A DNA stretch of 29,056 nucleotides, from positions 1 through 29,056 of the IMG/VR virus record IMGVR_UViG_3300048837_000646, one strand, 5' to 3'. Made by a program: the position numbers and the translations under genes. The DNA comes from a virus. The stretch's first letter is position 1. The number at the start of each line of letters is the position of its first letter. Under the pieces are notes generated by a model. That model was not told where the DNA came from. It made no database searches and worked only from the letters and a program-made list of their open reading frames with translations. Shown in pieces: positions 1-6,466 of this stretch.

Positions 1-1
1 C

Positions 2-61
2 CTGGTCCGGCAGTCGCTGATCCATGCCGCCCGCAACCCGCGCGCCGACCGGGAGGGCTGA
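2..61 (+). CDS. 3' end of an upstream phage gene (partial)
   Basis: An open frame enters from the left edge and ends at a TGA whose last base is the A of the next gene's ATG. Only about 19 residues are visible (ending in RADREG), which is too few to name a function. The one-base stop/start overlap with the next gene shows it belongs to the same plus-strand operon. Confidence 0.55.
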   Translation: MVRQSLIHAARNPRADREG

Positions 62-228
62 TGACCACGCAGCCCATCGAGTCGGCCCTGCACGTCGCCC
101 TCAACGCGACCTACGCCGCCGAGGAAGCCGGCGCACTCACCCCCCACGACGCCGACGCGATCCGCGACCTGACCAGGGCCGCGCTGGACCGCCTAGCCGT
201 CGCCATCCTGAACGGAGTCCAGTCGTGA
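61..228 (+). CDS. small hypothetical protein, 55 aa
   Basis: The ATG at 61 follows a Shine-Dalgarno-like GGGAGG by four bases and overlaps the upstream stop. The product is acidic and Ala-rich, with a predicted helical body (TTQPIESALHVAL...) and no cysteines or membrane segment. It ends in NGVQS and shares a GTGA overlap with the next gene. I do not recognise the family. Its position suggests an early accessory protein translated by coupling with its neighbours. Confidence 0.6.
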   Translation: MTTQPIESALHVALNATYAAEEAGALTPHDADAIRDLTRAALDRLAVAILNGVQS

Positions 229-518
229 GCCGCCCACGCAACTGCGAGCTGAGCGCCGCTCTCGAGCGTCGAGTCAACCCGCCGGCGGGGATGTTCGCCA
301 CCATCGGCGAGCACTCCATCGCCTGGATCGTCACCGAGGAGCTCGAACCGGCCGACGTCGCCGCCCTCGACCTGGCGCTGACCCTGGCGCTCGACGACGG
401 ATACACCGGGCTGACCCGCGACGGCATCGCCGGTCGCATCAGCGGCGTCGACATCCGCGTCGCCTACTCGAACACCACCGCCGACGTCGCCGGCCGCCAC
501 CTGGCGGTGGTCCGGTGA
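225..518 (+). CDS. hypothetical protein, 97 aa
   Basis: The start is taken as GTG 225, which overlaps the previous stop (GTGA). The same frame is open further upstream, to position 24, but that extension would cover the whole preceding gene. The product is a small soluble protein: Arg/Cys-containing at the N-terminus, then an alternating hydrophobic middle (IAWIVTEEL, ALDLALTLAL) that suggests a small alpha/beta fold. It lies directly before the exonuclease/annealing pair, so a link to recombination is possible, but this is inference from position only. Confidence 0.65.
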   Translation: MSRPRNCELSAALERRVNPPAGMFATIGEHSIAWIVTEELEPADVAALDLALTLALDDGYTGLTRDGIAGRISGVDIRVAYSNTTADVAGRHLAVVR

Positions 519-1276
519 GCCTCAAGTTCAGCGAGAAGGCGCACCGCTACTGGTGCGACGGCAAGCCGATCCCCGGCGTCACCACGCTCATCAAGGGCGG
601 ACTGCCCTCGCCCGCGCTCGTTTACTGGTCGGCCAAGTCGGTCGCGGAGTACGTCGCCGACAACCCCGAGCACGTCGAGCAGCTGCGCACGATGGGCCGC
701 GCGCCGATGGTGGCCGCACTCAAGTCCGTCCCATGGGAGGCCCGCGACCAGGCCGCGATCCGCGGCACCGACGTGCACGCGCTCGCCGAGGACCTGGTCG
801 CCGGCCACGAGGTCGCGGTGCCCGAGCACCTGGCCGACTACGTCGAGGGCTACGTCGCGTGGCTGGACCTCTGGCAGCCCGAGGTCGTGTGGACCGAGCG
901 CCCGGTGGCGAACCGCCGCTGGTGGTACGCGGGCAAGCCCGACGCGATCGTCCGCATCGGCGGTGACGTGTGGCTGCTCGACTGGAAGACCGCGCGCGGC
1001 ATCTACGGCGACAACGCCATCCAAACCGCGGCGTATGCGAATGCGGAGTTCTCCGTCACCCCCGAGGGCGACGAGGAGCCGATGCCGCACATCGACCGGC
1101 TCGGCGTCGTGCACATCACGCCGAACGGCACCGAGCTCCACGAGGTCAACGACCCCGCCGCTGCGTGGAAGGACGCGCAGCACATCTTCTGGACGGCCAA
1201 GGCGAAGGACCGCATCGAGGGCTACCTCGCGCCGGTCGCGCACCCGTCCTCCATCGACGAGGAGAACGCATCGTGA
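515..1276 (+). CDS. Cas4/RecB-like PD-(D/E)XK exonuclease
   Basis: This is a 253-residue predicted DNA exonuclease of the PD-(D/E)XK superfamily. Visible motifs are G-x3-H at residues 84-88, KPDAIV at 141-146 (the PD aspartate), LLDWKT at 154-159 (the D-x-K core) and QTAAYA at 170-175, the RecB/Cas4-type motif. The four-cysteine Fe-S cluster of true Cas4 is not evident; only Cys14 stands out. GTG 515 overlaps the previous stop by four bases. The gene is coupled by GTGA to a RecT-like annealing protein, the classic exonuclease-plus-recombinase arrangement of phage recombination. In the family such enzymes resect DNA ends to give single strands for annealing. The nuclease fold is well supported; the strand polarity it degrades cannot be read from the sequence. 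Confidence 0.88.
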   Translation: MSLKFSEKAHRYWCDGKPIPGVTTLIKGGLPSPALVYWSAKSVAEYVADNPEHVEQLRTMGRAPMVAALKSVPWEARDQAAIRGTDVHALAEDLVAGHEVAVPEHLADYVEGYVAWLDLWQPEVVWTERPVANRRWWYAGKPDAIVRIGGDVWLLDWKTARGIYGDNAIQTAAYANAEFSVTPEGDEEPMPHIDRLGVVHITPNGTELHEVNDPAAAWKDAQHIFWTAKAKDRIEGYLAPVAHPSSIDEENAS

Positions 1277-2196
1277 CCGAGATCGCCCGCTACGAGGATC
1301 GGCACCTGGCTGTCGCGCCGGCGCCCGAGCCCACCTACCCGACCGACCCGACCGGGGGCCGCCTGGTCGCCTGGGCGGACGGCCTCGCTGCCGCGCACCG
1401 CATCGGCACCGCGCTGTGTCAGACCGCGTTCGTGCCGGCCGCGTTCCGTGGAAAGCCCGAGGAGTGCGCCGCCGCGATCCTCTTCGGCGACGAGATCGGC
1501 CTCACCCCGACCCAGGCTCTCCGGTCGGTCTACACCGTGAGCGGCACGCCCGGCCTCTACGCCCGCGCGATGGTCGCCCTGGTCCTCGCAGCCGGGCACG
1601 AGGTGTGGACGGTCAGCAAGTCCGACGCCTCCGTCACGGTGGCCGGTCGCCGTCGCGGCTCCTCGCACGTCATCGAGGAGACGTGGACGACGGCTCGGGC
1701 GGCGAAGGCCGGGTACACGAACAACAAGAAGTACGCCACGGACCCGGCCGCGATGCTCTACGCCCGCGCCGCCTCCGACGTGTGCCGCCAGGTCGCGCCC
1801 GACGCGCTCGCCGGGCTTGCCTACAGTGTTGAAGAACTCGAGCTCAGCGCGGACGAGCCGACGACGACGGTGCGCCGCTCCGAGCGCAAGACCACCGCGA
1901 AGCGAGCAGCGCCGCCCGCCCCTCCCGAGCCCGACGCCGAGCCGCCGGCCGTCACGGTCGAGCGCGCCGACGAGCCCCGCGACGGCCTCGTCACGCCGCT
2001 GCAGCTCACGAAGATCGCCGCGCAGATGGGCGACCTCGGCATCACCGACCGCGACGACGCTCTGGCCTACGTCGCCGACGTCATCGGCCGCCCGATCGAG
2101 TCGCGCAACGACCTGACCGCCTCGGAGGCTTCGCGCCTCATCGACCACATGGCTCTCGCGCTGGGCGAGATCCCGCCGACCGAGGAGCCGTCGTGA
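1273..2196 (+). CDS. RecT-like single-strand annealing protein
   Basis: This 307-residue protein resembles the RecT-type recombinases of actinophages. The central block at residues 30-190 carries the typical pattern: AAILFGDEIGLTPTQALR, then GLYARAMVALVLAAGHEVW, a Lys/Tyr/Asn-rich stretch (AGYTNNKKYATDP), and AAMLYARAASDVCRQVAPD. A Pro/Ala/Glu-rich linker at about 195-238 precedes a small helical C-terminal domain at about 240-297. The start is GTG 1273, overlapping the exonuclease stop. The frame continues open upstream but only inside the exonuclease gene. The protein likely binds single-stranded DNA made by the adjacent exonuclease and anneals homologous strands during replication and repair. 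Confidence 0.88.
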   Translation: MTEIARYEDRHLAVAPAPEPTYPTDPTGGRLVAWADGLAAAHRIGTALCQTAFVPAAFRGKPEECAAAILFGDEIGLTPTQALRSVYTVSGTPGLYARAMVALVLAAGHEVWTVSKSDASVTVAGRRRGSSHVIEETWTTARAAKAGYTNNKKYATDPAAMLYARAASDVCRQVAPDALAGLAYSVEELELSADEPTTTVRRSERKTTAKRAAPPAPPEPDAEPPAVTVERADEPRDGLVTPLQLTKIAAQMGDLGITDRDDALAYVADVIGRPIESRNDLTASEASRLIDHMALALGEIPPTEEPS

Positions 2197-2288
2197 TCGC
2201 AGAGCTTGCCCTGACGGCGCTGTTCTGCGCGCCGCTGTTCGCCGCCGCCGCAGTGCGGTTCGCCATCGAGCGGGGGTGGACCCGATGA
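2193..2288 (+). CDS. tiny single-pass membrane protein, 31 aa
   Basis: GTG 2193 overlaps the previous stop (GTGA) and the gene ends in an ATGA overlap with the next, so it fits exactly between two coupled genes. The peptide is almost entirely one hydrophobic helix (ELALTALFCAPLFAAAAVRF) with a short basic tail ending WTR. This predicts an inner-membrane micropeptide. There is no further clue to function. Confidence 0.5.
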   Translation: MIAELALTALFCAPLFAAAAVRFAIERGWTR

Positions 2289-2515
2289 GCGACGTGACGA
2301 TCCAGGCACGCGGCGAGGCCGTGCCTCCTGCGAGCGAGGTCGCCTTCGTCGGCTGGCTGGCCTACCGCCCCGACGAGCCGGACAACTACCCGTTCCTCAA
2401 CGTCTGGCCCGAGGTCGGTTCCTACCGGGGGACCAGGCCGACTCCGGCGGATGGCCAGGTCGTCGTCGCCATCCGCATCACGATTCCACTTCCGACCGAT
2501 GGGGGCACCCGATGA
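2285..2515 (+). CDS. hypothetical protein, 76 aa
   Basis: ATG 2285 overlaps the preceding stop by four bases and is preferred over an in-frame ATG nine bases upstream. The product is a small soluble protein with several aromatic and proline residues (VGWLAYRPDEPDNYPF) and a C-terminal beta-like stretch (QVVVAIRITIPLP), suggesting a small beta-rich fold. I do not recognise a family. It sits in the run of very small early genes. Confidence 0.65.
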   Translation: MSDVTIQARGEAVPPASEVAFVGWLAYRPDEPDNYPFLNVWPEVGSYRGTRPTPADGQVVVAIRITIPLPTDGGTR

Positions 2516-2700
2516 GCGCCCTCGCTGTCGCAGTCGGCTGCGCCGTGATCCTCCTCGCCGCCCTCGCCCTCGCCATGACGATGAGGGCTGTTACGGATCA
2601 GGAGGCGCGGGCCGCCGCGAAGCGGGACCGCGACGAGATGGCACGCCGCGCATCCCTGCGCGTCGTCCTCGACGAGCACACCCGCGGCGGTGCGTCGTGA
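2512..2700 (+). CDS. small membrane-anchored protein, 62 aa
   Basis: ATG 2512 overlaps the previous stop by four bases. Residues 3-24 form one hydrophobic segment, followed by a charged helical tail (EARAAAKRDRDEMARR), so a single-pass protein with a cytoplasmic tail is likely. The last residues (LDEHTRGGAS) closely match the end of the next gene's product (LDEHTRGQS), and the DNA is also alike there. Function is unknown. Confidence 0.65.
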   Translation: MSALAVAVGCAVILLAALALAMTMRAVTDQEARAAAKRDRDEMARRASLRVVLDEHTRGGAS

Positions 2701-2921
2701 TGGCGACTCCGTGGAAGTGGCTCGAGTCCCGAATTAAGGCGTGGAGCGACGCCGCAGAGGTCATCGAGGACGCCCGGCTGCTGGGCCGGGGTGTCGTCAT
2801 CAGTCTCGGCGAGGACGGCGCTCCCGTGGACGCAGTGTCGTCGCCGTACCTCGACGCGGGCGACGTGGTCGTGTCGCGCATCTCCGCCGACCTCGACGAA
2901 CACACGCGGGGGCAGTCGTGA
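2697..2921 (+). CDS. hypothetical protein, 74 aa
   Basis: The start is taken as GTG 2697 (GTGA overlap); the adjacent ATG at 2700 is equally possible. The N-terminus is Trp-rich and basic (MATPWKWLESRIKAW), followed by an acidic, valine-rich body (VVISLGEDGAPVDAVSS). It ends in LDEHTRGQS, the same tail as the preceding gene's product, which points to duplication or recombination at this gene boundary. No family is recognised. Confidence 0.6.
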   Translation: MMATPWKWLESRIKAWSDAAEVIEDARLLGRGVVISLGEDGAPVDAVSSPYLDAGDVVVSRISADLDEHTRGQS

Positions 2922-3055
2922 ACGGCTGCGGGTGGCTGAAGCCGCACCGATGGGGTCCTTGGTCGGATGCGCTGTTCACCGACAAGTGGGATCGCATGTA
3001 CCAGCGTCGATCCTGCCTGCGCTGCAACGCCGTCAAGATCAAGGCGCTGTCGTGA
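2918..3055 (+). CDS. small Cys-containing protein, 45 aa (zinc-ribbon-like)
   Basis: GTG 2918 overlaps the previous stop. The protein has an early Cys4, a Trp-rich middle (LKPHRWGPWSD) and a C-terminal CLRCNAVK motif, a CxxC knuckle. Very short proteins with this Trp-rich/CxxC layout are common in actinophage early regions and lack an assigned function. Metal binding is plausible, but a complete four-ligand set is not obvious. Confidence 0.6.
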   Translation: MNGCGWLKPHRWGPWSDALFTDKWDRMYQRRSCLRCNAVKIKALS

Positions 3056-3108
3056 CCGGCCTTGTCGTGCGGCTGCTGACCGTCCGCGACTGGCGGTGGA
3101 CGACGTGA
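3052..3108 (+). CDS. possible 18-aa micropeptide
   Basis: GTG 3052 overlaps the previous stop and the frame ends in another GTGA overlap with the next gene, giving an 18-residue basic peptide ending DWRWTT. The exact fit between two coupled overlaps is suggestive. It could instead be a leader that only passes ribosomes on, or the next gene could start upstream at another GTG. Composition gives no independent support. Confidence 0.25.
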   Translation: MTGLVVRLLTVRDWRWTT

Positions 3109-3506
3109 CCCGCGACGAAGCCGTCTGCGCCGCCGTCCGGCGCGAGATGCGGCAACGCGGCTACGACGACCACGCAGCCGACGACGCCGTGTTCGAGGAG
3201 GGCGTGGCAGACATCGCCAAAGCTGCCGTCGACGCCCTGATCGCGGCGGGTTGGGGCGACCTCACCGCCGAACGGGAACGGCTGGCGGCCGAGGCCCCCG
3301 TCGTCACGCAATACACAGCCGCCGGGGTCGCCCTCGCCGCTGCGTCCGGCACCGACGTGGCGTGGATCTGCGTCGACGACGTGCGCGACGCCTTCACCGC
3401 ACTATTCGCCGACCGTGACGCCCTGCGCGCCCGCGCCGTGTTGGCCGAGGCGGCACTGGCCCGCGCCCAGTCGCTTCACGCACACCCCCAGCGGGGTGAC
3501 CAGTGA
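3105..3506 (+). CDS. hypothetical helical protein, 133 aa
   Basis: The start is taken as GTG 3105 (GTGA overlap). GTG 3096 is in frame and possible. The product is acidic, Ala-rich and mostly helical. An N-terminal part (AVRREMRQRGYDD...) is followed by a central stretch (VALAAASGTDVAWICVDDV) and a C-terminal Ala/Arg helix that may form a coiled coil (RDALRARAVLAEAALARAQ). No catalytic motif is seen. It is an early-region protein of unknown role. Confidence 0.65.
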   Translation: MTRDEAVCAAVRREMRQRGYDDHAADDAVFEEGVADIAKAAVDALIAAGWGDLTAERERLAAEAPVVTQYTAAGVALAAASGTDVAWICVDDVRDAFTALFADRDALRARAVLAEAALARAQSLHAHPQRGDQ

Positions 3507-3709
3507 CCCCCGACGACTGCCCAACGTGCCGCGCCAACACGCAACGCAGCCGCGACCTTGAAGTGCTGTTTCGACAGGTCGCCGAGGACCGAGAAGCGCA
3601 CCGCATCCAGCCGCCCCGCACGTGGGAGCCGGCACCCGCCGTCGCCGTGACCTGGTCGTCGAGCGACGGCGTCTCCTACACGTTCGCACCAGCACCGGAG
3701 GACCGATGA
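3503..3709 (+). CDS. small CxxC protein, 68 aa
   Basis: GTG 3503 overlaps the previous stop by four bases. The N-terminus carries DCPTCRAN, a CxxC knuckle, followed by a charged helix (RDLEVLFRQVAEDREAHR) and a C-terminal Ser/Val-rich stretch. One CxxC alone does not make a zinc site unless the protein pairs with itself or a partner. It ends in an ATGA overlap with the WhiB gene. Function unknown. Confidence 0.6.
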   Translation: MTPDDCPTCRANTQRSRDLEVLFRQVAEDREAHRIQPPRTWEPAPAVAVTWSSSDGVSYTFAPAPEDR

Positions 3710-4020
3710 CCGGCCCACGAACCGCCCGATCCATCAACCCGGTCGACGGCCTGGCCAACGCCTTCGGCCTCGACGGTGAGGACCAGTCCTGGGCCGCGCG
3801 CGCCGCCTGCGCCGGCGACTACCCGGAGTTCTGGTTCCCCGTCGAGCGCGCCGGTCGCGGCGTCGCGGACTACACCCACGCCCGCGCCGTCTGCTCCGGG
3901 TGTCAGGTCCGCGCCGAATGCCTCGACTACGCCATCCGCAACAGCGAGGCTCACGGCGTCTGGGGTGGGCTCACGCCGCGCGAGCGCGACGAGCTGCGGC
4001 GTCGGGGCGGTGCGGCGTGA
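3706..4020 (+). CDS. WhiB-family Fe-S transcription regulator
   Basis: This 104-residue protein has the complete WhiB-like signature: Cys35, Cys63, Cys66 and Cys72 in the C-Xn-C-x2-C-x5-C arrangement that holds a [4Fe-4S] cluster, followed by the turn GVWGG at residues 84-88 and a basic tail (RERDELRRRGG) that in the family contacts DNA. Wbl proteins bind the host principal sigma factor and retune promoters; some phage copies act on host genes. ATG 3706 overlaps the upstream stop (ATGA), so it is co-translated with early genes. It is probably an early regulator of host or phage transcription. The family assignment is firm; the target promoters are unknown. Confidence 0.94.
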   Translation: MTGPRTARSINPVDGLANAFGLDGEDQSWAARAACAGDYPEFWFPVERAGRGVADYTHARAVCSGCQVRAECLDYAIRNSEAHGVWGGLTPRERDELRRRGGAA

Positions 4021-4358
4021 GCCAGCACCGCAAGCACCGCGGCTACGCCACCCAACGCGCCGTCGCCGACTACCTGCGCGCCGCCGGGTGGACCCACGCC
4101 GAGCCCGTCGGCGCAGGACGCCCCGGCTCCGACATCACCGGCGTGCCCTTCGACGTCGAGGTCAAGGCCCGCCGCGACCTCGACCTCACCGGCACCCTGC
4201 GGCAGCTCGCCGACCGCACCGACGGTCGATTCCCGTTCGCAGTCATCCGGCCCGACGGCTACGGCCCCGCACGCATCGACGAGTGGCCCGCCGTGGTCCG
4301 CCTCGCCGACCTCGTGGCCCTGCTCCGCGAGCTCGACACCCCGGAGGTGACCCCGTGA
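4017..4358 (+). CDS. Holliday-junction-resolvase-like PD-(D/E)XK nuclease
   Basis: This is a 113-residue nuclease-like protein. Its N-terminal helix (GYATQRAVADYLRAAGW) is followed by GAGRPGSDITG, with Asp39, and FDVEVKARR, with Glu48 and Lys50. This is the D...E-x-K core of the archaeal Hjc/phage resolvase branch of PD-(D/E)XK enzymes, and the size fits a compact resolvase. GTG 4017 overlaps the WhiB stop. It may cleave branched DNA from recombination or replication before packaging. A different junction or end nuclease with this fold cannot be excluded. Confidence 0.75.
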   Translation: MSQHRKHRGYATQRAVADYLRAAGWTHAEPVGAGRPGSDITGVPFDVEVKARRDLDLTGTLRQLADRTDGRFPFAVIRPDGYGPARIDEWPAVVRLADLVALLRELDTPEVTP

Positions 4359-4669
4359 CCACGCAGCTCGACCTCCTCGCCATCGCCGAGAACCCGCACC
4401 CGCTCGCCGAGCGCGACCGGGCTCTGATCCGCGCGGCCATCAAGGCCGACGCCGACGCCCACGACGGCCGGATCAGCACCAACCGCGTCCGCGCCGCGCT
4501 GTCCAACGAGCACGGCCTCATCGTGTCCCCCCGGGCCCTGTCGGCCACCTACTCCGCGCTGGCGTCGCAGGGCGTCATCCGCTCGCTCGGGTGGATCGAC
4601 CGCAACGACGACGTGCGCGGCGGCAACGCCGGGCGTCCCGCTCGAGCTTGGGAGTGGGTGGCGGCATGA
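4355..4669 (+). CDS. winged-helix-like DNA-binding protein, 104 aa
   Basis: GTG 4355 overlaps the previous stop. The body (residues about 20-100) looks like a winged helix: a helix (ERDRALIRAAIKADADA), then GRISTNRVRAALS as a recognition-type helix pair, SPRALSATYSALASQGVI, and a Gly/Arg-rich wing (RGGNAGRPARAWEW). Proteins of this shape sit next to resolvase or replication genes in actinophages. The product could regulate early transcription or assist replication. The assignment rests on pattern and secondary structure, without a named family. Confidence 0.6.
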   Translation: MTTQLDLLAIAENPHPLAERDRALIRAAIKADADAHDGRISTNRVRAALSNEHGLIVSPRALSATYSALASQGVIRSLGWIDRNDDVRGGNAGRPARAWEWVAA

Positions 4670-5844
4670 CCAAGCGCGTCGCCCGCGGCGTCGTCCTGAC
4701 CTGCGACGAGTGCGGCTACCAGACCCGACCAACCACCGAGGGCCAGGCCGAGCGGTCACTGCGCCTGCACTCCTGCGACCTGACCCGGGCCCGCGCCGCG
4801 CGCGCCGAGCGCGTCGCCGCGCGCAAGGCCGCCTCCGGGCCCGTCCGCGACTGCCAGCACACCCACGTCCACCACGAGCACGGCCACCGCCTCGCCTACA
4901 TCCGCGACCGCTGCAGGTGCCGGCCGTGCCGCGACGCCAACGCCGCCTACCAGGCCAGCATCGACAGGGCCAAGGCCTACGGCACCTGGAACCCCTACAC
5001 CGACGCCGAGCCCGTCCGCGAGCACGTCCGCTGGCTGATGAGCCAGGGCATGGGCTGGCAGCGCGTCGGCCGCATCGCCGGGATCTCCAGCGGCGCGATG
5101 ACCAAGCTGCTCTACGGCGGGAGGATCCAGGCCGACGGCACTAGGCGCGCGCCGAGCAAGCGCATGCGTCACGACGCCGCGGCGCGTCTGCTCGCCGTCC
5201 GCCCCGACCTCGAGCTGCTCGGCGCGAAGGCCCTGGTGGACGGCACCGGCACCCGCCGCCGCCTGCAGGCCCTCGTCGCTGCCGGCTGGTCCCAGGCGAA
5301 GGTCGCCGAGCGGCTCGGCATGACCGGGACCAACCTCGGCCGCGTCATCAACCACAGCGATCTCGTCCAGGCCTCGACCGCCCGCGCTGTCCGCGACCTC
5401 TACGACCAGATGTGGGACGCCGCACCGCCCGAGGAGGAGTGGCGCGACCGCATCGCCGCATCGCGCGCTCGGTCCCACGCGCGGCGCAACGGGTGGATGC
5501 CCCCGCTCGCCTGGGACGACGAGTCCATCGACGACCCGGCCGCCTGGGCCAACGTCAACACCGAGCCGGGCGAGGGCCCCGACCTCGACGAGATCGCCGT
5601 CGAGCGCCTGATCGCCGGGGACGACTGGCGCGCGATCGGAGCCACTCGCGCCGAACGCATCACCGCCGCCGAACGCCTCTGGTGGCACTGGCGACCCATC
5701 CGCGAACGGCAACACGCCGACGGCACCGCACCCCACTGGCTCGACGGGCCGTCGCTGACCGACATCGAACGCCGGTTCTCGCTGCGCGCCGGTCGGGACT
5801 TCCGGCGGACACCGGACGAACAGCCGACGCGAGGCGCGGCATGA
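4666..5844 (+). CDS. multidomain zinc/helix-turn-helix DNA-binding protein
   Basis: This 392-residue protein has several DNA-binding signs. An N-terminal finger-like set is Cys13/Cys16 with His35/Cys37. A very His-rich stretch (CQHTHVHHEHGH, about 63-74) runs into a Cys cluster (CRCRPC, 83-88) and the common actinophage pattern RDANAAY. Two helix-turn-helix-like segments follow, at about 123-150 (MSQGMGWQRVGRIAGIS) and about 202-228 (VAAGWSQAKVAERLGMT). The C-terminal part is Trp-rich and acidic. ATG 4666 overlaps the previous stop. It is the last gene of the left plus-strand operon and converges with the minus-strand operon one base later. It is likely a sequence-specific regulator; the target is unknown. 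Confidence 0.75.
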   Translation: MTKRVARGVVLTCDECGYQTRPTTEGQAERSLRLHSCDLTRARAARAERVAARKAASGPVRDCQHTHVHHEHGHRLAYIRDRCRCRPCRDANAAYQASIDRAKAYGTWNPYTDAEPVREHVRWLMSQGMGWQRVGRIAGISSGAMTKLLYGGRIQADGTRRAPSKRMRHDAAARLLAVRPDLELLGAKALVDGTGTRRRLQALVAAGWSQAKVAERLGMTGTNLGRVINHSDLVQASTARAVRDLYDQMWDAAPPEEEWRDRIAASRARSHARRNGWMPPLAWDDESIDDPAAWANVNTEPGEGPDLDEIAVERLIAGDDWRAIGATRAERITAAERLWWHWRPIRERQHADGTAPHWLDGPSLTDIERRFSLRAGRDFRRTPDEQPTRGAA

Positions 5845-5845
5845 G

Positions 5846-5986
5846 TCAGCGGCGCACGTACCGCCCCAGCGCGGCCACGATCACGGCCGACACGGTCGTG
5901 CCGTCCCGTTCGGCCTTCTCCTGCGCGGCGGTCCACAGGTCGTCGGGGACGCGGACGGCGCGAATCGGCGTCGCCACGTCAGGCAC
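5846..5986 (-). CDS. ribbon-helix-helix (CopG/Arc-type) DNA-binding protein, 46 aa
   Basis: Read on the minus strand from GTG 5986 (GTG 5977 is the alternative), the peptide has a short beta strand, IRAVRVPDD, then LWTAAQEKAERDG and TTVSAVIVAALGRYVRR. This strand-helix-turn-helix layout is the CopG/Arc RHH fold, in which a dimer places the strand in the major groove. Such proteins often bind tandem repeats and repress their own operon. It is the last gene of a four-gene minus operon whose promoter contains a tandem 12-base repeat, so autoregulation is a reasonable inference. The stop lies one base from the converging plus-strand gene. Confidence 0.8.
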   Translation of the reverse strand: MPDVATPIRAVRVPDDLWTAAQEKAERDGTTVSAVIVAALGRYVRR

Positions 5987-6116
5987 CGACCTTCGCGCAG
6001 ATCGACTCGTAGGCAGCGCGGTCGCCGTCGTCCTCGAAGTCGTCGGACGCGACCACGCCGAGGATGAACCGCAGCGTGTCAAGTTCGGTTGGGGTGAAGT
6101 GAAAGACGGTAGTCAT
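5979..6116 (-). CDS. small acidic protein, 45 aa (minus operon)
   Basis: On the minus strand an ATG at 6116 is preceded by a GAGGAG-like ribosome site and opens 45 codons. The product begins MTTVFHFTPTELDTLRFIL, has an acidic middle (DDFEDDGDR) and ends ICAKVGA. Its stop overlaps the start of the ribbon-helix-helix gene, showing coupled translation. It could be an antitoxin-like or partner protein for that DNA-binding protein, but nothing in the sequence proves this. No family is recognised. Confidence 0.7.
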   Translation of the reverse strand: MTTVFHFTPTELDTLRFILGVVASDDFEDDGDRAAYESICAKVGA

Positions 6117-6119
6117 GGC

Positions 6120-6254
6120 TCAGATCTCCTCGTCGGTGTAGGCGAGATCCGCCACGACAGAGCCACACGTCGGGCACACGGCGATGCCGTGGCTCAGTGT
6201 CGGGACGGTGCGGTGGCAGTTGGTCCGCATGTCGGTGAGTCCGGTGAAGTCCAT
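6120..6254 (-). CDS. small CxxC zinc-knuckle protein, 44 aa (minus operon)
   Basis: ATG 6254 on the minus strand follows GGAGG by eight bases. The peptide contains Cys13-His14 and CPTC at residues 27-30 (NCHRTVP..., AVCPTCGSVV), which together could bind one zinc, and an acidic C-terminus (YTDEEI). It lies three bases from the next gene of the operon. The function is unknown; a metal-stabilised protein-interaction module is possible. Confidence 0.7.
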   Translation of the reverse strand: MDFTGLTDMRTNCHRTVPTLSHGIAVCPTCGSVVADLAYTDEEI

Positions 6255-6257
6255 GAC

Positions 6258-6398
6258 TCAGACCTCCTGCGCGGACTGTGCGGCACGGACGCTCTCAACC
6301 CACCAGAGGGCCATCGCGTCGCCGTTCGCGGCGTCGGACTCGATCTCGGCGAACGAGGTCAGGTGCTCGGTGCGGCAGGTGCAGTCGGTGCTGGTCAT
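6258..6398 (-). CDS. small protein, 46 aa, first gene of minus operon
   Basis: ATG 6398 on the minus strand has a strong GGAGG five bases upstream and lies 36 bases below the -10 box of a near-consensus promoter. The product starts MTSTDCTCRTEH, with Cys6/Cys8 and His12, then a helix with two tryptophans (DAMALWWVESVRAAQ). As the promoter-proximal gene it should be the best expressed of the four. The family is not recognised. Confidence 0.7.
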   Translation of the reverse strand: MTSTDCTCRTEHLTSFAEIESDAANGDAMALWWVESVRAAQSAQEV

Positions 6399-6434
6399 CG
6401 TGGCCTCCGTGGTCGGTGTCTTGCTCACACCCCG

Positions 6435-6463
6435 AACCTAACCCCTGTCCATACGCCTGTCAA
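6435..6463 (-). promoter_or_regulatory. sigma-70-type promoter of the minus-strand operon
   Basis: On the minus strand a perfect TTGACA -35 box (6458-6463) is separated by exactly 17 bases from TAGGTT (6435-6440), which keeps the conserved TA...T of a -10 box. It points into the four-gene minus operon, with the first start codon at 6398. In a genome this GC-rich, such a match in a 98-base gap is unlikely by chance. It is the clearest promoter in the window. Confidence 0.82.
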
Positions 6464-6466
6464 TAC
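6444..6466 (+). repeat. tandem 12-base repeat (putative operator)
   Basis: Two copies of CCTGTCMATAC, at 6444-6454 and 6456-6466, differ at one position and lie 12 bases apart. They cover the spacer and -35 box of the minus-strand promoter. A bound regulator here would block that promoter and could also affect the methyltransferase gene reading the other way. The ribbon-helix-helix protein of the same operon is the obvious candidate binder. Confidence 0.65.

Noticed and set aside
515-1276. CRISPR-associated Cas4
   Set aside because: No repeat array or other cas gene is present and the Cas4 cysteine cluster is missing; coupling to a RecT-like gene fits phage recombination.
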